Of a DNA stretch of 54,487 bases, positions 1 through 8,696 are shown piece after piece. Source of the stretch: Hyphomicrobiales bacterium (GTDB taxonomy: Bacteria > Pseudomonadota > Alphaproteobacteria > Rhizobiales > Rhizobiaceae); NCBI GenBank assembly GCA_021775415.1, contig JAJFHV010000005.1, positions 1 to 54,487 of the forward strand, in the 5' to 3' direction. The position numbers were made by a program, and so were the translations under genes. The number at the start of each line of letters is the position of its first letter. Within the stretch, counting starts at the first letter, position 1. Below the pieces are notes generated by a model. It was not told where the DNA came from. It ran no database searches and saw nothing but the letters and a program-made list of their open reading frames with translations.

Positions 1-127
1 GCTGCCAGCGATCCCATATCTCGGACTTCTGTTGTCAGGTAAAATACAGTCTGCTTCGTCTCTTCATCGTAACACTCCATCTTTGCAAAAAAGATTAAAG
101 TGTTGCGTCGATCAGTTGTGACCACCA

Positions 128-142
128 CCCAAAGCGGACATT
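128..142 (+). repeat. 3' fragment of the dispersed palindromic repeat
   Basis: Only the right end of the repeat family (CCCAAAGCGGACATT) is recognisable, about 70 bases upstream of the AraC gene. Sequence further left is too diverged to assign. The rest of the 209 bases before the first gene shows nothing else I can name. Confidence 0.6.
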
Positions 143-209
143 CTTTGACTTGACGGGGAATGAACAGGTCAACTAGTCCCAATAGAGACTTGCATGTTAT
201 GCTTCGTAA

Positions 210-1028
210 ATGTTGAACAACGCAGCGCAATTTTCGGACTACTGGAGAGACGCGGATATGGGGAACCTAGAGTTCTTATCTGCGCGCTTCAAAAATCATT
301 GCTACCGCAGCCACAGCCATCCTGGATATGTCGTCGGCGTGGTTACGGCTGGGCGCGAAGCATTCTATTGTCGTGGAACCATTCATAAGGCTTCAAAAGG
401 CGATATTATTCTGATCAATCCGGACTCCCAACATGATGGCGAAGCCGCATCTGAGGGTGGTTGGCAATATCGAGTAATTTACCCGACAGAGACACATCTG
501 GCTGGGCTTGGAGGTAGCGGATTTAATCCTAGATTTCGCCATTCGCTCGTGCGTGATGAAGAGCTAGCAACACGGATTTCGACCTTTCACCAAAGCGTCG
601 AAAAGAATCATTGCGCAACGGAGCGGGAAGCACTTTGGCTCGACATTGCATGGGACCTTGTGGCAAGGCATGGTGAAACCTCACCAGAAGAAACCTATGA
701 ATACAAAGACCCTAACCGCATCCAGATAATCCAAAACATCCTGAGTAATGAAGCAACAAGCAGCATAACGCTCGATGAAGTCGCTAAGCGCGTTGGTTGG
801 ACAACGTGGCATATGGTGCGCTCTTTCAAAGCGGCACTCGGTATTTCGCCACACGCCTATTTGGTTGATAGACGGCTCCATCGCGCCAGGTCTCTTATCG
901 ATGACGGTGTTGAGATTGCCATGGCGGCAAGTGAGGCCGGTTTTGTTGATCAAAGCCACTTTTCGCGACACTTCGTAGCCGCTTACGGTTTTACACCTGG
1001 CAGATATCGCCAAGAAATGCGCGCATAG
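210..1028 (+). CDS. AraC family transcriptional regulator
   Basis: A 272-residue regulator with an N-terminal cupin-like sensor domain (about residues 10-150) and a C-terminal pair of helix-turn-helix motifs (about 170-270). The second motif carries the typical family pattern around GFVDQSHFSRHF and ends in TPGRYR. It lies 66 bases upstream of an M20 amidohydrolase on the same strand, so it probably controls that gene in response to a small molecule bound by the cupin domain; this is inferred from position only. An overlapping short frame starting at 194 is a shadow. Confidence 0.9.
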   Translation: MLNNAAQFSDYWRDADMGNLEFLSARFKNHCYRSHSHPGYVVGVVTAGREAFYCRGTIHKASKGDIILINPDSQHDGEAASEGGWQYRVIYPTETHLAGLGGSGFNPRFRHSLVRDEELATRISTFHQSVEKNHCATEREALWLDIAWDLVARHGETSPEETYEYKDPNRIQIIQNILSNEATSSITLDEVAKRVGWTTWHMVRSFKAALGISPHAYLVDRRLHRARSLIDDGVEIAMAASEAGFVDQSHFSRHFVAAYGFTPGRYRQEMRA

Positions 1029-1094
1029 CGCAATTTCATACAATAGTGTTGTCTTTGAACAGCCTAGCCTTTCTGAAAATGAAAGGCACTCTAT

Positions 1095-2270
1095 ATGACA
1101 CAGAACGACATAGTGGATCAGAGCACTGATGAGGTGATCGGTTGGCAACGACAAATTCACCAGAACCCTGAACCTGGATTCAACGAGCACAAAACCGCAG
1201 AATTTGTTGCACGAAAGCTGAACGAATTTGGTCTTGAGGTACACACGGATGTTTCTGCCACTGCTGTTGTTGGTGCATTAAAATCAGGGTCCAGCGACCG
1301 CAAGGTTATTTTCCGCGCGGAACTGGACGCCCTTCCAATTCAGGAAAACACTGGACTTGCTCACAGCTCAAAAGTTGATGGCACAATGCATGCCTGCGGA
1401 CATGACGCACATAGCTCGATTCTCCTGGGAGCAGCCAAGCTTCTCGCAGAAACGCCGAACTTCGATGGAACCATATATTTTGTCTTCCAGCCAGCAGAAG
1501 AAGTATTGGGCGGTGGCAAGCGCATGATAGATGATGGTCTCCTCGATAGGTTCTCTGCGGATTCAGTGTATTCCCAGCACAACTGGCCGGGAGTCAAAGA
1601 GGGTGCCGTTGCCATCGCCACCGGTCCCATGATGGCGGCGGTTGATGACTTTACCCTCACATTTAAGGGGTCTGGTTGTCACGCAGCGATGCCAGAACTG
1701 GGAGATGATCCGGTACTTGCTGCTGCCGAATTTATGACTTCCGCACAACGCATCGTCAGCCGCACGGTGGACCCGCAATCAGCTTTGGTTCTGTCTTTTA
1801 CGCAGGTTCATGGAGGTACGATCAACAATATTGTTCCTACGGAAATGGAAGTGCAGGGCACCGCACGATTTTTTAAGCAGGGATATTCAGATCATGTCGC
1901 CGATACGCTGGAACAAATTGCGAAAGGAATTGCACAGTCTCATGGTGTTGAATTCGAGCTGAACTACAGACGCGGCTATCCTGCTGTTATAAACAGCGCG
2001 GTAGGGGCTGCGAAAGTCGCTCAAGCTGCGTCGTCCTTCCTACCAAATAACCTCGTGCAGACCGATCTTCCACCTTCGTTAGGTTGTGAAGACTTTTCAT
2101 ATCTTCTAAACGCAGTTGGGGACGGTGCATATATCTGGTTGGGTGCAGGTGAAGTGGGACCGCGCGAAGGCTTGCATGGCGACTGTTATGTTTTCAATGA
2201 TAAGCTCTTCCCACTGGGGTTGCGGTTGTGGATGTCACTAGCAGAAACTGCGTTGCCTCGTGGCACATAA
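1095..2270 (+). CDS. M20 family amidohydrolase (hippurate / N-acyl amino acid hydrolase type)
   Basis: A 391-residue metallo-aminoacylase expected to cleave an N-acyl or carbamoyl group from an amino acid in the cytoplasm. The binuclear metal site is visible: HACGHDAH (C101, H103), the QPAEE motif with the paired glutamates at 135-136, and HNWPG. RAELDALPIQE at 74-84 is also typical of the IAA-amino-acid hydrolase/hippuricase group. A ribosome-binding site AAAGG sits eight bases before the ATG. The gene follows an AraC regulator that may control it. The exact substrate is not predictable. Confidence 0.88.
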   Translation: MTQNDIVDQSTDEVIGWQRQIHQNPEPGFNEHKTAEFVARKLNEFGLEVHTDVSATAVVGALKSGSSDRKVIFRAELDALPIQENTGLAHSSKVDGTMHACGHDAHSSILLGAAKLLAETPNFDGTIYFVFQPAEEVLGGGKRMIDDGLLDRFSADSVYSQHNWPGVKEGAVAIATGPMMAAVDDFTLTFKGSGCHAAMPELGDDPVLAAAEFMTSAQRIVSRTVDPQSALVLSFTQVHGGTINNIVPTEMEVQGTARFFKQGYSDHVADTLEQIAKGIAQSHGVEFELNYRRGYPAVINSAVGAAKVAQAASSFLPNNLVQTDLPPSLGCEDFSYLLNAVGDGAYIWLGAGEVGPREGLHGDCYVFNDKLFPLGLRLWMSLAETALPRGT

Positions 2271-2298
2271 AACCTAGCTTAGGCATAAGCCACGACAA

Positions 2299-2372
2299 AA
2301 TGTCCGCTGTTGGCACAAGGCAGACATCATCAACTGATGAGCCGACTTCCGCTTTCAGGTACAGAGTTGACA
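2299..2372 (+). repeat. Dispersed palindromic repeat, partial copy
   Basis: The left hairpin (TGTCCGCT ... GGCAGAC) and central part of the repeat family are present, beginning 28 bases after the amidohydrolase stop codon. The right hairpin is not recognisable. The orientation matches the copies between 3.5 and 17.7 kb. Confidence 0.75.
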
Positions 2373-2534
2373 TATTGAGCAAGAGCAGGCCAGCGATCCG
2401 GAAGTTACAGATTCGGTTATCGGTCTAAATCCTCGCCTACCACAAACATTCCTCTTGATGGGCGTGAATTTACTTGGTTTGCGTAACACCTGTGCCCGTG
2501 GAATACTGCTTTTTCAATCCTAGGAGTCGCGCTC

Positions 2535-3398
2535 ATGACGATGGATATGGAATTCGAACCCCTGACAGGAACCTTTGGTGCGATAGTTCACGGTGTTGAC
2601 CTGAGCCGCGCACACGATGATGTCACCATCGATAGCATCATGAACGGCCTCATGGAGCATCTGGTTCTGGTGTTCCCACAACAGGACATTACCGAGCAGC
2701 AGCACTTCGATCTGGGAAACCGACTGGGTGATCTGGAACCGAGACATCCCCTCATCGATCATGTGGCCGATTTCGAAAACCTGTTGTTGCTGGAAAACGG
2801 ACCGGATCGACCGCCCAACAACGAGGACTGGCATGCGGATATGACATTTCGCGCGGCTCCACCCCATTGCTCATTACTGCAAGCCAAAGTCCTGCCAACG
2901 CGTGGTGGAGATACAATGTTTGCCAACATGTGCGCTATCTATGAAGATCTTTCAGACACCCTGAAAGCGATGATTGAAAACCTGACGGCCATACATGATG
3001 TGGAACGCGGATTTCGCAAAGTTCTCGATGATCCAAAGGATCAGGCTACCTTGCAAGCCATGGAAAACATGGACCCGACCAACAGCCGCGTTTCCCATCC
3101 TGTTACTGGCATACACCCGGTTAGCGGTCGTCGGTATCTGAATGTAAGCGAGTGTTACACCAGTCAGATCGACGGAATGCCCCAAGACGAGGGCGATGCT
3201 CTGCTTAAGATGCTGTCGGCTCAGGTCTGGAAACCCCGGTATCAACTTCGGCATCGATGGGCAGTAAATGATCTGGTGATGTTTGATAACTTGGGCACCC
3301 AGCACTACGCGGTTGGGGATTATACCGAGTACCGCCGCATGCACCGCATTACCGTCAAAACCTACCACGCAACCACTGCCCGTGAACGCGTGGCCTGA
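2535..3398 (+). CDS. TauD/TfdA family Fe(II)/2-oxoglutarate dioxygenase
   Basis: A 287-residue non-haem iron dioxygenase, expected to hydroxylate a small substrate using 2-oxoglutarate and O2, often releasing sulfite, amine or another leaving group. The iron facial triad is visible as H100-A-D102 (WHADMTF) and distal H257 (GTQHYAVGDY), with R268 in the YRRMHRIT segment binding 2-oxoglutarate. The ATG has a good AGGAG eight bases upstream. It stands between two repeat copies, so no operon partner is evident; the AraC/M20 pair upstream is separated by 264 bases. Substrate unknown. Confidence 0.88.
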   Translation: MTMDMEFEPLTGTFGAIVHGVDLSRAHDDVTIDSIMNGLMEHLVLVFPQQDITEQQHFDLGNRLGDLEPRHPLIDHVADFENLLLLENGPDRPPNNEDWHADMTFRAAPPHCSLLQAKVLPTRGGDTMFANMCAIYEDLSDTLKAMIENLTAIHDVERGFRKVLDDPKDQATLQAMENMDPTNSRVSHPVTGIHPVSGRRYLNVSECYTSQIDGMPQDEGDALLKMLSAQVWKPRYQLRHRWAVNDLVMFDNLGTQHYAVGDYTEYRRMHRITVKTYHATTARERVA

Positions 3399-3570
3399 GC
3401 GAAATCCATGTGTACGTTTTCAGCACCAATCGGACAGGTTGAGTTGATTGCATAAGAGATAGGTTCTGTCTCATCGAAATTCTGAGAGGATCTATGATGA
3501 CGAACAAACACAAGCACCGATAAGACCGGCAGCGCTTTTGGACCAAAGCTGCCGTTGGGACAATAACCAC

Positions 3571-3668
3571 AATGTCTGCTATTGGCACAAAGCAGACTCG
3601 CCAATCCTGTCGCAGAATGAATATCTAAATGATTGTTGATGGTCGCTTTGCCCACATTGATGCCATTT
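3571..3668 (+). repeat. Dispersed palindromic repeat, 98-bp variant form
   Basis: The left hairpin is typical (TGTCTGCT ... AGCAGAC). The remainder, including CCTGTCGCAGAATGAATAT and a GGTCGCTTTG segment, differs from the 120-bp form but matches the copy at 17592-17690 closely over its full length. It occupies the 341-base gap between the dioxygenase (ends 3398) and the DMT gene (ends 3740); I see nothing else in that gap. Confidence 0.8.
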
Positions 3669-3739
3669 CAGTATTTCCATGAGACTTCTGCTTCGGCTAG
3701 CCTACCACCATCCGTCGCGGCAAATTGGGGCGCCAACGC

Positions 3740-4648
3740 TCAGTGAAACTCGATCAGAATTGCACCAAACGCAATCAGGCATATGATGATCAGCCGTTTC
3801 AGGTCGACTTTTTCCTGAAACAGGAAAACACCAATTATCATTGCAAAGATGATTGAGGTTTCCCGCACGGCCGCAGCCTCCGCTACCTTGCCAATCCGTG
3901 TTGCCAGCATTAGCGAGCCGAAACTGAATGCACCAACAACGCCGCCGATTATCCCGCGGACAACAAGCGGTGGCAGGGGCGGTTTCGTTTCAAGCTTGCG
4001 CCAGCGGGAAATCGCAACCAGTGGAAAACCAAACCCTCCCATAAAAAATACCCAGACTACATAAGTGAATGGATCAACCGCCTGCCGGATGCCAAATGCA
4101 TCGATTGTGGTGTAGAGCGCGGTATTGATGCCGGTGCAAAACGCGAAAATCAGCGCCAACCTTAGTCCGCGCCGGGTTTGGCTACCTGGGTCTGCTTCGC
4201 TGAAATTAACAATACCCAGTGACAGAATGGCGCTGGAAAGCAGTAACAGCCCAAACCATTGGGTGGGTTCAAGTTGTTCTGCAAATATCAACACCGCAAA
4301 TATTCCGGTGATGGCTGGGCCGGTTCCCCTTGCGACCGGATAAACTACAGTGAAAGCACCGCGTGTGAAGGCCGCTGCCTGAAACCATTCATACGCCACA
4401 TGAACGGCAAAAGAAGCAATAAGGGCAATGATTACTATGCCTTCGGGAAGCGGAAAAACAAACAGGGCAAAGGGTGCGGCCATTAGCGAGTACGCGATAT
4501 TGATTGCACCGCGGTTGAGATAGGGGTCGCGGCCGCCCTTGCAGATTGCCCCGAAAATTGCATGAGCAACGGCCGATACCAGTGCCAAAATCAGGGCAAG
4601 ATTTTCACCCGCCGGCGTTCCGGCAAGGGATACAAACGTTTCACCCAT
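3740..4648 (-). CDS. EamA/DMT superfamily transporter
   Basis: A 302-residue inner-membrane protein with about ten hydrophobic segments arranged as two EamA repeats (roughly residues 15-145 and 160-300). Members export metabolites such as amino acids. It is divergent from the HAD phosphatase at 4745, with a 96-base shared upstream region. The C-terminal IICLIAFGAILIEFH and the FQEKV segment before it fit the end of an EamA repeat. Substrate unknown; two other DMT genes occur in this window. Confidence 0.85.
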   Translation of the reverse strand: MGETFVSLAGTPAGENLALILALVSAVAHAIFGAICKGGRDPYLNRGAINIAYSLMAAPFALFVFPLPEGIVIIALIASFAVHVAYEWFQAAAFTRGAFTVVYPVARGTGPAITGIFAVLIFAEQLEPTQWFGLLLLSSAILSLGIVNFSEADPGSQTRRGLRLALIFAFCTGINTALYTTIDAFGIRQAVDPFTYVVWVFFMGGFGFPLVAISRWRKLETKPPLPPLVVRGIIGGVVGAFSFGSLMLATRIGKVAEAAAVRETSIIFAMIIGVFLFQEKVDLKRLIIICLIAFGAILIEFH

Positions 4649-4744
4649 ATTTCACTGGCCTGCCCCTGGATTCTGAACAATGATATTTGCCAGTCCAGCC
4701 GAGAACTGTCAAAGATAACGACCGAGGGAATTGGGAAGGGCAAC

Positions 4745-5446
4745 ATGGAAATCAAGGGCATTTTGTTTGACAAAGACGGTACACTGATCAATTTCGAGGA
4801 AACGTTTGGGCCAGCAACCGAAATTGTGCTTCAAGAATTGAGTGTCGGGCAGCCGGATGTCTTCGTGCGTATGGCCAACGCATGGTCTTTCGATGCTGCC
4901 GCGAAAAAATTTGCCCCTGATTCAATTGTGATTGCGGCGTCCGGGTACGAAATGGCGGAGGCAATTGCCCCGGCTCTTCAGCGTACCGATGTGAGTGCAC
5001 TGCGTACTGAACTGGATGAAATGTATGGGGAGGCCAGTCCACAATTCGTTAAACCGCTTCCAGGCGCACTCGAAGCACTGGAACAGCTTGATCGTGCAGG
5101 CATTCGATTGGGTATCGCCACCAATGATTCAGAGATAAATGCGGTAAATCAGATGAAAATTCTCGGCATTGATCATTTGTTTGCCGCGATCTTTGGTGCT
5201 GATTCAGGTCACGGTGCCAAACCAGGGCCGGGTATGGTCGAGGCGTTTATGAAAAAACACGGATTTTTACCGCAGGAAGTCATGATGGTTGGCGATAGTC
5301 TTCATGACATGGAGGCTGGATTGCGTGCCGGCTCACGAACCGTTGCGGTCGAAACCGGTCCTGCAACCCGCGCAGATCTTGAGGGTAATTGTGATCTTGT
5401 GCTGGCATCTGTGGTTGATTTGGTCGCCTTGACCAATTCGGCTTGA
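4745..5446 (+). CDS. HAD-family hydrolase, phosphoglycolate phosphatase-like
   Basis: A 233-residue cytoplasmic phosphatase. HAD motif I is FDKDGT (nucleophile D9, acid D11), motif II is ATNDS, the conserved lysine is in GAKPGPG, and motif IV is MVGDSLHDMEAG. The cap region between motifs I and II is of the helical (C1) kind seen in Gph-type phosphatases. The frame is open from 4562, but ATG 4745 places MEIKGILFDKDGT at the usual start and has GGGAAGGG upstream. Its natural substrate (phosphoglycolate or another sugar phosphate) is not certain. Confidence 0.88.
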   Translation: MEIKGILFDKDGTLINFEETFGPATEIVLQELSVGQPDVFVRMANAWSFDAAAKKFAPDSIVIAASGYEMAEAIAPALQRTDVSALRTELDEMYGEASPQFVKPLPGALEALEQLDRAGIRLGIATNDSEINAVNQMKILGIDHLFAAIFGADSGHGAKPGPGMVEAFMKKHGFLPQEVMMVGDSLHDMEAGLRAGSRTVAVETGPATRADLEGNCDLVLASVVDLVALTNSA

Positions 5447-5448
5447 AC

Positions 5449-5856
5449 CTAGTGTATGCGCCTGGACCGATTTGATTCCTGCAGACACACAAGTACGGCT
5501 GCATAAGAGCGTACAAACCGGGTAACTTCTTCGGGCACTTCATCACCCGTCAGTACACGGATCACACCATTGTCCCGGTTATAGAGTATGAAGACCTCAC
5601 CGATCGAAGTGTGTTCGCCGCAAGAAATAGCTGCAGCCCTTGTGTCCGGTGTGGCAAAGAGTGCGCCTGGAACCTCAAACAACAGTTCACATCCTGCCTT
5701 GTCAGCTGCTCTGGCAACGGTTTCAAAAAACCCGGTTTCATCAATACCGGCTTCTACCGCCTCACGAATACGGGTTACCGGACTGTGGGATTGCTCAGTT
5801 GTAACGGGTTTTCGCGGGCCTTTTTGCTCGCCAATATGGTCGACATTTCTTCGCAA
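5449..5856 (-). CDS. Hypothetical protein, about 135 residues
   Basis: Unrecognised. The frame is open from 6027, but the upstream part overlaps the DUF1499 gene and reads poorly. I favour TTG 5856, which has AGGGAG seven bases before it; GTG 5874 is an alternative. The product is soluble, mixed alpha/beta in appearance, with the conserved-looking stretch GCELLFEVPGALFATPDTRA and a C-terminal helix containing EEVTRFVRSYAAVLVC. It converges with the HAD gene (stops three bases apart) and is divergent from the DUF1499 gene. No function proposed. Confidence 0.55.
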   Translation of the reverse strand: MRRNVDHIGEQKGPRKPVTTEQSHSPVTRIREAVEAGIDETGFFETVARAADKAGCELLFEVPGALFATPDTRAAAISCGEHTSIGEVFILYNRDNGVIRVLTGDEVPEEVTRFVRSYAAVLVCLQESNRSRRIH

Positions 5857-5996
5857 CTCATCTCTCCCTGTCACTGTCCTTATTGTTTTCAATAAAAAAG
5901 CCTTGCTCCGTGACGATTCTGGGGCGAAATAAAGGTAATAATCGGTCGCTTGTCTCGGGGACTGTATAAATCTGTGAATCGGGAGTTTTTTCAGCT

Positions 5997-6869
5997 TTGG
6001 CCGGTATATATGAACGCAAAAAATCAAGCGCTGCCATCTGGTGCCAACGCTTTGCCGTCTTTTTGGTGCCTTATTTCATTCTGGCGATCTTGCTTCATCG
6101 CTTTGACAAGATTGAAACACCGCAATTGTTCTCGCTCCTGGCAATTGGTTTTGCAGCTGCAGTATTGGCCCTGGTCTTTTCATTGCGGGCGGGAGCGGAT
6201 CTTTGGTACAAAGGTCACAAAGGTGGCCGGGCAACAGTCCGGGGCACTTTCCTCTCGATTCTTGTTTTGCTGCCATTTGGCTATCACACATATCTGGCGC
6301 TATCCCTGCCACTGGCACATGACATTGCGACGGATACATTCAACCCCCCGAATTATGTGACCGCCGGTGCGGTGCGTACGGCAAATCGAGATGCCGGGAT
6401 GAACCGGATCGTGGAGTATACAGACGGCTACGCCGACATGATTGTGCTGGCGTATCCAAAACTGCAATCGAGGCGGTATCCGGCAGGTCCAGAGCGGGTG
6501 CTTGAGGCCGTTAATTTCATTATTCAGGATAATGAATGGCAAATTACCGGTTCCTCCGGTATCCCGGACACAGCCAATGGCGGCGAAACCGAACTTGCAG
6601 ACAATGCCCAAAACAGCGAAGGCAACGTCCTGGAAGGCACGGTGGATGCCCCCGATGACATCTATGTTGAAACGTTGATCTACAGCATGGTATTTGCATT
6701 TGAAAATGACATGGTAATCCGCATTGTCAGCGAAGATGAGAATACTCTCGTTGACGTACGTTCCTCATCGCGTTGGGGAGCTCATGATTTTGGCTACAAT
6801 GCCAATTTGATAGACAAATTCATGATGCAGCTCGATACAGCGCTCCTGGGGATCGCAGGCGAAGGCTAA
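5997..6869 (+). CDS. DUF1499 domain membrane-anchored protein
   Basis: A 290-residue protein with three N-terminal hydrophobic segments (about 18-34, 43-62 and 81-103) followed by a soluble domain that resembles DUF1499, with the typical elements AYPKLQSRRYP, VETLIYSMVFAFENDMVIR and VDVRSSSRWGAHDFGYN. DUF1499 proteins are common in Proteobacteria and have no established function. The only in-frame start preserving the first membrane segment is TTG 5997. It converges with the MBL hydrolase gene, their ends nine bases apart. Confidence 0.75.
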   Translation: MAGIYERKKSSAAIWCQRFAVFLVPYFILAILLHRFDKIETPQLFSLLAIGFAAAVLALVFSLRAGADLWYKGHKGGRATVRGTFLSILVLLPFGYHTYLALSLPLAHDIATDTFNPPNYVTAGAVRTANRDAGMNRIVEYTDGYADMIVLAYPKLQSRRYPAGPERVLEAVNFIIQDNEWQITGSSGIPDTANGGETELADNAQNSEGNVLEGTVDAPDDIYVETLIYSMVFAFENDMVIRIVSEDENTLVDVRSSSRWGAHDFGYNANLIDKFMMQLDTALLGIAGEG

Positions 6870-6878
6870 AGATAGGCA

Positions 6879-7787
6879 TCAGGCCTCAAAATACTCACCG
6901 TTGATCGCCGGTGGCTGGTCGCTGATAATTTTTCCTTTCATCAGCAAATCCTCGATATGCGCCAACACAGACAGTGCCGCTGCGCCGTGCAGCTTGGGAT
7001 TTGTATCACGATAGATAATCTTGACGATTTCCGGGATCGTTCGATCTCCGGCTCGAATGCGGGAAAGAACAGCCGTCTCGCGCATTTTCCTGTGCGCTCG
7101 CAACGCGCGCACAAATTCCCGTGCCTTCAAGACACGTCCGCCATGGCCTGGAAGATAGGTCTTCTCTGGCCGTTCCAGCATGACATTAAGGGATGTCATG
7201 TACTCTGCCATTGATCCGTCCGGCGGCGCCACAATACTGGTCGCCCACGCCATGACGTGATCGCCTGAAAAGAGTGTGTCGCTGCCCCGGAGCCCGAAAC
7301 ACGCGTGATTTGCAGTGTGTCCAGGTGTCAGGACAGTTTCAAGCGCCCAGTCCTTGCCTTCAATGAGTTCACCATCTGCAAGTACATGATCCGGCTTGAA
7401 GTCTCTATCTGCTGCCGCATCTAGCGGGTTGTACTCGCCGATGTGCAGATCACGGGCAGCGCGGTGCGGTCCTTCTGCTAGAATTGGTGCACCTGTTTTT
7501 TCTTTAAGCGGCGCTGCAAGCGGCGAGTGATCGTTGTGCGTATGCGTAATCACAATGTGCGAAACCGTGCGTCCCTTGAGGGCCTCCAACAGAAGATCAA
7601 AATGGCTATCGATCTGGGGCCCGGGATCAATCACCGCAACACTTGCCTCACCCACAATGTATGAATTCGTGCCGCGATAGGTGAAGGCGCTCTCATTTGG
7701 TGCGGTAATGCGCTGGATACCCGGTGCGATATCCACCACGTCACCATGCGCCGGTTCGAATTTCTGTCTGAATTCAGGCGATGCCAT
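6879..7787 (-). CDS. MBL-fold metallohydrolase, LACTB2-like
   Basis: A 302-residue zinc hydrolase. The HxHxDH motif is HTHNDH (82-87), with downstream ligands in LTPGHTANH, LFSGDHVM and LPGHGG. A C-terminal winged-helix-like segment (RTIPEIVKIIYRDTNP onwards) is the accessory domain seen in LACTB2-type proteins. I chose ATG 7787, which has AGGAAAG upstream, over the TTG-ATG-ATG cluster at 7823-7815. It is divergent from bioY. The substrate is unknown; relatives act on nucleic acids or thioesters. Confidence 0.85.
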   Translation of the reverse strand: MASPEFRQKFEPAHGDVVDIAPGIQRITAPNESAFTYRGTNSYIVGEASVAVIDPGPQIDSHFDLLLEALKGRTVSHIVITHTHNDHSPLAAPLKEKTGAPILAEGPHRAARDLHIGEYNPLDAAADRDFKPDHVLADGELIEGKDWALETVLTPGHTANHACFGLRGSDTLFSGDHVMAWATSIVAPPDGSMAEYMTSLNVMLERPEKTYLPGHGGRVLKAREFVRALRAHRKMRETAVLSRIRAGDRTIPEIVKIIYRDTNPKLHGAAALSVLAHIEDLLMKGKIISDQPPAINGEYFEA

Positions 7788-7890
7788 CCGCTTTCCTGTG
7801 TTGAATGCTGCTCCCATCATCAAGAGCTGTTGCGAGGACCCTTATTAATCAATATACCTTCGCACATCTACGTAATTTATGGAGCGAAAC

Positions 7891-8484
7891 ATGTCTTCGA
7901 ACAATTCCAATACTGCACTTGCCACCCATGTTCTGGGCGGTGCCTCGACTAATTTTGCAACCAAGATCTTCCTCATTGCATTAGGCGTTGCGCTGATTGC
8001 CATTTCTTCAAAATTCAAAGTGCCGCTTTGGCCTAATCCAACACCGGTTACCATGCAGACACTGGTTATCTTTTCCCTTTCAGCAGCCTATGGCAGCCGC
8101 TTGGCGGTGGTTACCTTGCTCGCCTATATGGTGACTGGCGCACTAGGTATGCCTGTGTTCACCGGTACTCCTGAAAAGGGCATTGGCCTTCTTTATATGG
8201 CGGGTCCTACTGCTGGTTATCTTGCTGGTTTCGTTGTAATGGCCGCAATCACCGGTTGGGCAGCCGATAAAGGTTGGAGCAAAAATCCATTCAAACTGGG
8301 TTCCGCAATGCTTGTCGGCGAAATCATAATGTTGCTGATGGGCGCCTTGTGGATGGGTTATCTGTTCGGCTCTGACAAGATCATTGCCTGGGGTGTTGGT
8401 CCATTCATCGTGACGGATCTAATCAAACTGGCAATCGCAGCCTGTATCGTGCCTGCGGTTTGGGGCCTCTTAAAGAAAAAGTAA
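7891..8484 (+). CDS. bioY: BioY family biotin transporter S component
   Basis: A 197-residue membrane protein with about six hydrophobic segments. The family signature PNPTPVTMQT (after the first segment) and AGPTAGYLAGF are clearly present. BioY is the substrate-binding component of energy-coupling factor transporters and can work alone for biotin in some bacteria; no ECF A or T gene is next to it. ATG 7891 has GGAG six bases upstream, better than ATG 7879. A strong terminator follows 27 bases after the stop. Confidence 0.93.
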   Translation: MSSNNSNTALATHVLGGASTNFATKIFLIALGVALIAISSKFKVPLWPNPTPVTMQTLVIFSLSAAYGSRLAVVTLLAYMVTGALGMPVFTGTPEKGIGLLYMAGPTAGYLAGFVVMAAITGWAADKGWSKNPFKLGSAMLVGEIIMLLMGALWMGYLFGSDKIIAWGVGPFIVTDLIKLAIAACIVPAVWGLLKKK

Positions 8485-8510
8485 GCTCCGCGCCAATTGC
8501 GAATACAAGA

Positions 8511-8536
8511 ACCCCGGTCACTGGCCGGGGTTTTTT
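8511..8536 (+). terminator. Rho-independent terminator after bioY
   Basis: The stem CCCCGGTC/GGCCGGGG (one G-T pair) with a short loop is followed by TTTTTT. It ends the bioY transcript. The remaining bases up to the next repeat at 8664 contain nothing I recognise. Confidence 0.92.
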
Positions 8537-8663
8537 GTTATATGGATGAAATGAATTCAGGTGCGGTTTGTAGTTGTCCAGAAAATTGCTTGTACCAATA
8601 TCTGTTTTGAGCCCATTGCTGAAATTGTCATACTGTCGTGAACAGGATACTTTGCAATCGTCG

Positions 8664-8695
8664 TGACTTCCGTTAATGACCCAAAGCGGACATTC
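8664..8695 (+). repeat. Dispersed palindromic repeat, right-hand hairpin unit only
   Basis: A 30-base palindromic unit: GACTTCCGTTAATGACCC followed by AAAGCGGACATT. It abuts the stop codon (8697-8699) of the converging minus-strand gene, so it would form the 3' stem-loop of that mRNA. Confidence 0.85.
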
Positions 8696-8696
8696 T

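Noticed and set aside
681-1244. Long minus-strand frame opposite the AraC gene
   Set aside because: It is a shadow of the AraC and amidohydrolase coding sequence with no ribosome-binding site or recognisable domain.
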